Of a stretch of 56,632 bases of DNA, positions 51,126-56,632 are shown piece by piece. A program made the translations under genes and the position numbers. Position 1 is the first letter of the stretch; each line of letters opens with the position of its first letter. The DNA comes from Myxococcales bacterium (GTDB lineage Bacteria > Myxococcota_A > Polyangia > Palsa-1104), in NCBI GenBank assembly GCA_028287105.1, contig JAQBQH010000037.1, positions 1 to 56,632 on the forward strand, read 5' to 3'. The notes beneath the pieces are model-generated. The model did no database searches, had not been told where the DNA came from, and was given only the letters and a program-made list of their open reading frames with translations.

Positions 51126-53258
51126 ATGCGGCCAATAAACATCGCTCTCGCGGGAACCCTGCTGCTCGGTTGTCAGCCTGCGACGGTCGACTCGGGGGGC
51201 GCGCAGACGGAACAGACCGCTGCGTACAGCGCCTCGCCGGCGAGTCAGTGTAACGGCGGCGATACGTTCGTGGCGCCGCAGTACAACCTGCTCGACCTCG
51301 GCGCCGTCCTCGCCAAGGTCACCTACTTCTCGCTGGGACCGGCGCAGTTCGAGGAGCTGTTCAGCGGCTCGTGGACCAACTGGTACAAGGCCGACATGAA
51401 CACCGGCCTCGCCAAGCTCGCGACGATGCGCGGCGTGCTCGACAAGTACAACCTGCACGACACGTATCTGCCGGGCTCGCGCCCGCAGGTCAATTGCGCC
51501 GCGGTCGACACGACGGTGCGCCAGTACGACGGCACCTGCAACGATCTCGTCAACACCACCGCCGGCGCCGTCGGCGCGCGCATCGGCCGCAACATTCCGG
51601 TGTTCTTGCCGAGCCCGTCGTCACCGACGGGGTACGCGCCGAATCCGAAGGCCTATCCCGCGTCCACCGACGCGGCGCTGCTCACCCCCAATCCACGCGA
51701 AGTCAGCCGCGCGCTCTTTACGCGCGGCGCCAGCGGGATGAAGCCGGTTCCGTTCCTCAACCTGCTCGCGGCGGCGTGGATCCAGTTCCAGGTGCACGAC
51801 TGGTTCGATCACGACAACGAGAGCTCGCCCGAGCTGTTCCACCTCCCGCTCGTCGCCGACGATCCGCTGCGCGCGGCGCCGTTCAACCTGACCGAGCTGC
51901 TGGTGCCGAAGACGATGCGCGACACCAGCGCGCTCGGTCAGCCGCTGCCGCCCGTCTATCACAACCTGGTCACGCACTGGTGGGACGGCTCGCAGATGTA
52001 CGGCGTCACCAAGGCGCAGTCCGACGCGCTGCGCGCGCACGTCAACGGCAAGGTCATGGCCGAGCTGGCGATGGACGCAAAGCAGCTCCTGCCGACCGCT
52101 TCGGACGGCTTCGAGCAGACGGGCCTGCGCAAGAACTGGTGGCTTGGTCTCGGCGTCATGCACAACGTGTTCGCCAAGGAGCACAACGCCGTCGTCGCCA
52201 TGCTCAAGCAGTCGCATCGCGAGCACGCCGGCGACGAGGATTGGTACTTCCAGCACGCGCGCATGGTCGTCTCGGCCGTGATCGCCAAGATCCACACCAT
52301 CGAGTGGACGCCGGCGATCCTCCCCAATCGCACGGCCACGGTCGGCTTGCACGCCAACTGGTCGGGCCTGAAGTCGTTCCTCGATCCGCTCTCGAAGGCG
52401 GGGCTGCCCGCGTTCATGCTGGCGGCGAAGACCACCATCGAGGTCGATCCGCTGCTGAGCGCCGAGGACAAGAAGGAGCGCATCGCCTCGACCAACGCCG
52501 CCATGATGGGTGTCATCGGCGGCGAGACCAACAACCACGGCGTGCCGTACTCGCTCACCGAGGAGTTCACCTCGGTCTACCGCATGCACCCGCTCCTGCC
52601 CGACGCGATAAACATCGTCAACCTCGCCAATCAGACCAAGGCGACCGTCACCCTCGAGCAGATGCGCATGGCGGGCGCGCGTCAGATCGAAGAGGCGTAC
52701 GGCATGGACAATGTCGTGTTCAGCTTCGGTGTGCAGCATCCGGGCGCGCTGGTGTTGGGCAACTATCCGAAGGTGATGCAGCAGCTGCAGCTGCCGTTTG
52801 GCGTGGTCGACATGGGCGCCATCGACGTGTTGCGCGATCGCGAGCGCGGCATCCCGCGCTACAACGACTTCCGCGAGCAGCTGCGTCTCAAGCGCGTGGC
52901 CTCGATCGAGGAGCTCACCAACGACGCGTCGCTGCGCACGGCGCTGCACAACATCTACGGCAGCGATGCCGGCGCGATCGATCGCGTCGACGCGCTGGTG
53001 GGCACGTTTGCCGAAGCGACGCGGCCGAGCTGCTACGGGTTCGGCGAGACCCTCTTCCAGGTCTTCACCGAGATGGCCACGCGCCGTCTGCAGGCCGACC
53101 GCTTCTACACCAAGGACTACAACGCCGCGACGTACACCGCCGAGGGCATCGATTGGGTCACGCGCGCGTCGATGAAGTCGGTGCTCTTGCGCGCCTATCC
53201 GACGCTCGCGAACACCGGCCTCGCCGCCTCGCGCAACGCCTTCTATCCCTGGCAGTAG
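51126..53258 (+). CDS. Haem peroxidase-family lipoprotein resembling fatty-acid alpha-dioxygenase
   Basis: A 710-residue lipoprotein: MRPINIALAGTLLLGC, Cys16. Residues about 150-700 are an animal-type haem peroxidase domain. The distal haem segment LLAAAWIQFQVHDWFDH has His224, and the proximal segment EEFTSVYRMHPLLPD has Tyr485 and His488. That Tyr-x-x-His spacing is shared with prostaglandin synthase and plant alpha-dioxygenase, where the Tyr radical abstracts hydrogen from a fatty acid. The WIQF-x-x-HDW-x-DH and YRMH-x-LLPD contexts look closer to plant alpha-dioxygenase than to linear peroxidases. A surface-lipidated version is unusual. ATG 51126 follows AGGA by 8 nt; 51117 is the alternative. 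Confidence 0.8.
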   Translation: MRPINIALAGTLLLGCQPATVDSGGAQTEQTAAYSASPASQCNGGDTFVAPQYNLLDLGAVLAKVTYFSLGPAQFEELFSGSWTNWYKADMNTGLAKLATMRGVLDKYNLHDTYLPGSRPQVNCAAVDTTVRQYDGTCNDLVNTTAGAVGARIGRNIPVFLPSPSSPTGYAPNPKAYPASTDAALLTPNPREVSRALFTRGASGMKPVPFLNLLAAAWIQFQVHDWFDHDNESSPELFHLPLVADDPLRAAPFNLTELLVPKTMRDTSALGQPLPPVYHNLVTHWWDGSQMYGVTKAQSDALRAHVNGKVMAELAMDAKQLLPTASDGFEQTGLRKNWWLGLGVMHNVFAKEHNAVVAMLKQSHREHAGDEDWYFQHARMVVSAVIAKIHTIEWTPAILPNRTATVGLHANWSGLKSFLDPLSKAGLPAFMLAAKTTIEVDPLLSAEDKKERIASTNAAMMGVIGGETNNHGVPYSLTEEFTSVYRMHPLLPDAINIVNLANQTKATVTLEQMRMAGARQIEEAYGMDNVVFSFGVQHPGALVLGNYPKVMQQLQLPFGVVDMGAIDVLRDRERGIPRYNDFREQLRLKRVASIEELTNDASLRTALHNIYGSDAGAIDRVDALVGTFAEATRPSCYGFGETLFQVFTEMATRRLQADRFYTKDYNAATYTAEGIDWVTRASMKSVLLRAYPTLANTGLAASRNAFYPWQ

Positions 53259-53274
53259 CCCCCCTACACTCCCT

Positions 53275-53751
53275 TCACGATCCGGTAGGCCGACCGAAGA
53301 ACGCGTGCGCCCAGGCGAACGGGATGCCGGCGCGCGCGGCGGCGGCGCGGTCGCACTCGGCGTCGCCGACGAAGAGCGCCTCGGCCGCGGGCACGTCGTA
53401 GAACGCGAGCAGCCGCTCGAGCATGGCGGCGCCCGGCTTTCTGCACGCGCACGGTACCTCGCGGACGTGCGGGCAGAGCTCCAGCGCACCGTCGGGTAGC
53501 CGGCGGCCGGTGGCGGCGACGACCATGGCGCGCAAGAGCTCGCGCGCGCGATGCTCGTCGAGGTGGCCGTAGCCGACGTGGTCCTGGTTCGACGCGACGC
53601 CGAGTCGCGCGTCCGGTGGAAGCTCGGCCAGGCGCGCGCGTACGTCCGGCAAGAGGCGCCACTCCTCGGGCGCGTGCGGACACGGCTGGCCGGCCACGGT
53701 CGTGGTGCGCAGCGTTCCGTCGGCGTCGAAGATGTAGAGGCGCGTGGCCAT
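53275..53751 (-). CDS. HAD phosphatase, GmhB/HisB-N-like
   Basis: A 158-residue HAD-IIIA phosphatase. Motif I is FDADGTL (Asp9, Asp11), motif II is VASNQDHVGYG, motif III Lys lies in CRKPGAAM and motif IV is FVGDAECDRAAA. The Cys/His zinc loop CPHVREVPCACRKP is characteristic of D-glycero-D-manno-heptose-1,7-bisphosphate phosphatase (GmhB) and HisB. The ATG shares one base with the stop of the upstream PRTase-kinase fusion gene (TGATG), so the two are coupled. No other heptose genes are present here, so a role in dephosphorylating the product of its partner is more likely than LPS synthesis (inference). Confidence 0.88.
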   Translation of the reverse strand: MATRLYIFDADGTLRTTTVAGQPCPHAPEEWRLLPDVRARLAELPPDARLGVASNQDHVGYGHLDEHRARELLRAMVVAATGRRLPDGALELCPHVREVPCACRKPGAAMLERLLAFYDVPAAEALFVGDAECDRAAAARAGIPFAWAHAFFGRPTGS

Positions 53752-55409
53752 CAGCCGAACAAGCGCCGCTCGAGGCGCGCGCGATAGCCGGTGTGTGCGC
53801 GCGCCCAGCGTTCGGCGTCGGCCGCCGGCGTGCTCGCGGCCGCGAGCTGCGCGTAGCCGCAGTGCCAGGCCAGGTAGGCCGCCTCGTAGAGCGGCATCCG
53901 CGCGGGCAGGGTCTCGTCGGTGCGCGAGAGGATCGCCACCAGCTTCGCGGCGGCGGGCTCGTCGAAGAGCTCGACGCAGGCGCCGGCAACGTCCCACGCG
54001 CGATCGTGCGGGCCGGGATGGAAATGGCCGACGCCGTGGTCGACGGCATCGAGCTTGAGCGCCAGAGCGGCGTCGAGCCATTCGACCGGCTGTAGCCGCG
54101 CGTCGAGATGGACGGCCGGCGTGCGCGCGCGTTCATGGGCGGCCGAGGCCGCGCGTGCCCAGCCGTCCATGCGCGCGGGAGCGCCGGCGCCGAAGAGGGT
54201 GGTGGCATTGACGCGCGTCATCTCGACGAGCGCGGTGGCGTCGATGCGCGGCGCGACGACGAAGCGGCGGCGATGCTCGAGATACGCCGCCACGCGCGCG
54301 ACCGAGCGGCTGGGACGCGCACGGTCCAACGGGCGCCCCGAAAGCCACGGCTGCTCGACGAACCCGTGCGCGAAGCCGACAACGGGTGGCCCGAAACCGG
54401 CGGAAGCGAGATCGCGCGCCATCTGCACACGCGCTTCGCCGAAGCGCCCGAAGCCGGCGAACTTGTACAGCCGGCGGCCGGCGAGGTATTTGCGGCGCTC
54501 GTGCCGTGGCTGCGTCGCCGGCCAGTCGCGCTCGTCGCTGAACACGCGGGTGCGCCAGGCGCCGGCGGACAGATCCACGAGACCACCCGCGTCGAGGATG
54601 CGCGGATCGAAGTCGACCACGAAGCGACGATGGCGCGCCCAGCTGCGGCGGGCGTCGTCGCTGACGAAGGTGGACCCATCGGCATCCCACGACGGCAACA
54701 GCAACACGCGCTCGGGCGCCGCGCCGCCGTCGGTGAGCGCGCGGCAGGCCGCCGCGAACGACGAGCCGGACAGCCCCGGGCCTTCGTCGCAGATCAGAAA
54801 CAGGGCGTCGCGCTCTTCGACGAGCGCACGGGCGAGCGCGGAGTCGAGCCGCAGCTCGCGTGCGAACGCGGCACCGCGCGGACGCACCGTAAACGAACGC
54901 ACCGCCACGCCGGAGGCTGCCAGCGCGGCGGCAGCGGCCGCGGAGAGGCTGGTGCCGATCGAGCGCAACCCGACGCACACCGCCCGCGCCGGTCGCAGCG
55001 TGCGCGCAATCCGGCGCGCTGCCGCCACGTAGCGCTCGGGGAAGACGCCGTAGTGCACGTAGCCCTCGGGCGCGCGCTCTTCGACGGACGCCGGCAGCAT
55101 CGCGGGATCGAGTGCGGCGCGCAGCGTCCGACAGCGCCCCGCCGCCGCCGCTTCGCCCTCGCGGTGGCCGTCGATGGCCGCCACCAGCGCCCGTCCCGCC
55201 GCGTGCATGGCCTCGCGCAAGGCGGAGGTCGTCGCGTCGACCGCGTCACGCTCGGGGTGACGCGCGTCCTCGACGGCAGCCTCGAGCACCCCGAGCTCTA
55301 CGAGCCGCGCCCGCGCCGCCTCGACCCCGCGCGCGTCATCGAATCGCGCGACCGCCTCGACCAGCGCTCCTGTCTCCACCCGACAGCCGTCGCTTCGGTA
55401 GACGATCAT
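53751..55409 (-). CDS. Phosphoribosyltransferase-like domain fused to aminoglycoside-phosphotransferase-like kinase domain
   Basis: A 552-residue predicted enzyme I cannot assign to a named family. Residues 1-100 are mostly helical (VEAVARFDDARGVEAARARL). Residues about 115-270 look like a type I phosphoribosyltransferase: VCVGLRSIGTSL and a PRPP-loop-like FLICDEGPGLSGSSF (206-218). Residues about 305-500 look like a protein-kinase/APH fold: YLAGRRLYKFAGFGRFGEA, GPPVVGFAHGFVEQPWLSG, a catalytic-loop-like VHLDARLQPVEWL (His434, Asp436) and a metal-site-like LKLDAVDHGVGHFHPG followed by DRAWDVAGA. It sits in an operon with a HAD phosphatase and follows the ABC-F gene by 77 bp. GTG 55427 is the other possible start. 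Confidence 0.7.
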   Translation of the reverse strand: MIVYRSDGCRVETGALVEAVARFDDARGVEAARARLVELGVLEAAVEDARHPERDAVDATTSALREAMHAAGRALVAAIDGHREGEAAAAGRCRTLRAALDPAMLPASVEERAPEGYVHYGVFPERYVAAARRIARTLRPARAVCVGLRSIGTSLSAAAAAALAASGVAVRSFTVRPRGAAFARELRLDSALARALVEERDALFLICDEGPGLSGSSFAAACRALTDGGAAPERVLLLPSWDADGSTFVSDDARRSWARHRRFVVDFDPRILDAGGLVDLSAGAWRTRVFSDERDWPATQPRHERRKYLAGRRLYKFAGFGRFGEARVQMARDLASAGFGPPVVGFAHGFVEQPWLSGRPLDRARPSRSVARVAAYLEHRRRFVVAPRIDATALVEMTRVNATTLFGAGAPARMDGWARAASAAHERARTPAVHLDARLQPVEWLDAALALKLDAVDHGVGHFHPGPHDRAWDVAGACVELFDEPAAAKLVAILSRTDETLPARMPLYEAAYLAWHCGYAQLAAASTPAADAERWARAHTGYRARLERRLFG

Positions 55410-55486
55410 CGCCCCGTCGAGGTGCACGCGCCGCGCCGGGTCACCTCGCGTCGGGTCGATTCCCTAGCTCGGCCCGGAGCTCGGTC

Positions 55487-56632
55487 CTAGCTGCGGGCGA
55501 GCTCCGCCTCCAGCGCTTCCCACTCGCCGAGCAGCCTCTCGATCTCCTGGTCGAGCGCCGCGCTCTCCTTGACCAGGCGGTCGATCTCGTCGTGCGGCGT
55601 GCGCTGATAAAACGTCGCGTCTTCGTAGAGCGCGGCGATCGCTTTCTTGCGTGACTCGGCGACCTCGATCGCGGCGAGCACCTTGTCGCGCTTGGCCGGC
55701 AGCGCGGCGATGCGATTGCGCTCGCGCTTCTGCTCCTCCCACGACTGGCTCTTGTCGGGCGCCCGCTCCTTCGTGACCTTCGGAGCCCGCTTGAGAACCG
55801 CTTCGGCGTCGAGGTGATCGTCACCGCTCCGCTGCAGATACTCCGCGAACGTCCCCGGGAAATCGCGCGGACCCGTGGGCGTGAGCTCGATGATGCGCGT
55901 CGCCAGCTCGGAGACGAACCAGCGATCGTGCGAGACGAACAGCAGCGTCCCCTCGTACGCGCGCAGCCCGTCGGCCAGCGCCTGGATCGCCTCGAGGTCG
56001 AGGTGGTTGGTGGGCTCGTCGAGAACGAGCAGGATGGGACGCTCGACGATGAGCCGACCGAAGATGAGGCGCGCAGCCTCGCCTCCCGACAAGGAGCCGA
56101 TGGGCTTCACCACATCGTCGCCGGAGAAGAGCACGCGCCCGAGTTGGCCGCGCACGTACGCGGTCCCCTCGCCGGGACAGGCGCCCCACATATAGTCGAG
56201 CGGGGTCATCTGCGCGTTCTCGAGGACCTCGTGGTGGTCCTGCGCGAAGTAGCCGATCCGCACCTCGTGCCCGAGGCTCACCGTGCCGGAATCAGAGTCG
56301 ACGTGATCGGTCACGATCTTGAGCAGCGTCGACTTGCCGAGGCCGTTGGGCCCGATCACCGCCACCTTCTCGCCGCGGCGCACGATGAACGACATATCGC
56401 GCAGCACCTGATTGTCGCCATAGGCCTTGGACAGCCCCGCCACCTCGAGGACGTCCTTGCCGCTCGGACGCTCGGGCTGAAAACGAAACAGCGGCGAGCG
56501 GCGCGAGCTCTGCTTGATCTCGGCGACCTCGATGCGCTCGATCTGCTTGAGCCGGCTCTGCGCCTGCTTGGCCTTGCTCGCCTTGGCGCCGAAGCGCTCC
56601 ACGAACGCGCGCTTGTCGGCGATGGTCTGCTC
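55487..56632 (-). CDS. YbiT-type ABC-F ATPase, 5' part beyond window edge
   Basis: The C-terminal 381 residues of an ABC-F protein; the first ATPase domain lies outside the window. Visible parts are the inter-domain linker (FGAKASKAKQAQSRLKQIER, SSRRSPLFRF), the second ATPase domain with Walker A (GPNGLGKST), signature (LSGGEAARL), Walker B (LLVLDEPTNHLDLE) and switch His (FVSHDRWF), and a long C-terminal coiled coil (ERNRIAALPAKRDKVLAAIE). The linker and coiled coil are of the YbiT type. ABC-F proteins bind the ribosome E site and rescue or regulate translation. The frame is open to base 56632. Confidence 0.9.
   Translation of the reverse strand, partial: EQTIADKRAFVERFGAKASKAKQAQSRLKQIERIEVAEIKQSSRRSPLFRFQPERPSGKDVLEVAGLSKAYGDNQVLRDMSFIVRRGEKVAVIGPNGLGKSTLLKIVTDHVDSDSGTVSLGHEVRIGYFAQDHHEVLENAQMTPLDYMWGACPGEGTAYVRGQLGRVLFSGDDVVKPIGSLSGGEAARLIFGRLIVERPILLVLDEPTNHLDLEAIQALADGLRAYEGTLLFVSHDRWFVSELATRIIELTPTGPRDFPGTFAEYLQRSGDDHLDAEAVLKRAPKVTKERAPDKSQSWEEQKRERNRIAALPAKRDKVLAAIEVAESRKKAIAALYEDATFYQRTPHDEIDRLVKESAALDQEIERLLGEWEALEAELARS

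Overview
The window looks like a chromosomal stretch from a high-GC, Gram-negative predatory or saprophytic bacterium of the Myxococcota (old Deltaproteobacteria). The pointers are: very many lipoproteins with clean lipoboxes; a probable MYXO-CTERM-like C-terminus; Hanks-type Ser/Thr kinases, one with a PEGA domain and one fused to a large AAA ATPase; DUF1592/DUF1552 pairs; a probable DUF2378 protein; OmpA with thrombospondin type 3 repeats; and strong GC3 bias. Assignment is by gene content only. I saw no rRNA, tRNA, insertion sequence, prophage or CRISPR array. Both ends cut a gene: an ECF sigma factor at the left and a YbiT-type ABC-F ATPase at the right.

Layout. 0-2 kb: ECF sigma factor with three YCII/DGPF proteins. 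2-6 kb: a VolA-like surface lipase lipoprotein coupled to a FadL-type outer-membrane channel. 6-7.4 kb: a DUF4260 membrane protein and its TetR regulator, with two well-formed operators at the promoter. 7.4-12.7 kb: three sensor kinases (soluble coiled-coil HK, multi-PAS/GAF HK, receiver-HK). 12.7-16 kb: envelope proteins (Gln/Ala-rich lipoprotein, MYXO-CTERM-like protein, OmpA). 16-18.2 kb: a GntR regulator divergent from a PHM-like copper lipoprotein, with matching operators between each -35 and -10. 18.7-23.5 kb: an operon of TPR-membrane protein, beta-propeller lipoprotein and PEGA-type Ser/Thr kinase. 24-27.4 kb: a Fis-type HTH protein, a RIO kinase with a long basic tail, and a secreted trypsin-like protease. 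27.6-30 kb: a phospholipase A2-like lipoprotein and an alpha/beta-hydrolase lipoprotein. 30-33.9 kb: LysR divergent from a YceI-quinone reductase-pirin-OsmC redox operon. 33.9-39.2 kb: a kinase-ATPase signalling giant coupled to a DUF255 thioredoxin-like lipoprotein. 40.7-42.2 kb: a fluoride riboswitch followed by a fluoride-type CLC antiporter. 42.2-46 kb: the DUF1592-DUF1552-malectin operon. 46-50.8 kb: DUF523/DUF1722 protein, a second TPR-membrane protein with a formylglycine-enzyme-fold lipoprotein, a GNAT protein and DoxX. 51-53.3 kb: an alpha-dioxygenase-like haem peroxidase lipoprotein. 53.3-56.6 kb: a two-gene unit of a phosphoribosyltransferase-like/kinase-like fusion plus a HAD phosphatase, downstream of the ABC-F gene.

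How it fits together. Two themes recur. One is extracellular lipid handling: VolA-like lipase and FadL, PLA2-like lipoprotein, another lipoprotein hydrolase and a fatty-acid alpha-dioxygenase-like enzyme. The other is envelope signalling by kinases paired with TPR or lipoprotein partners. The least explained unit, and my best candidate for an undescribed system, is the PRTase-kinase fusion with its HAD phosphatase at 53.3-55.4 kb. Several promoters place the -10 box only 6-10 nt before the start codon, which suggests leaderless mRNAs. All functions are inferred from sequence reading alone; no searches could be run.
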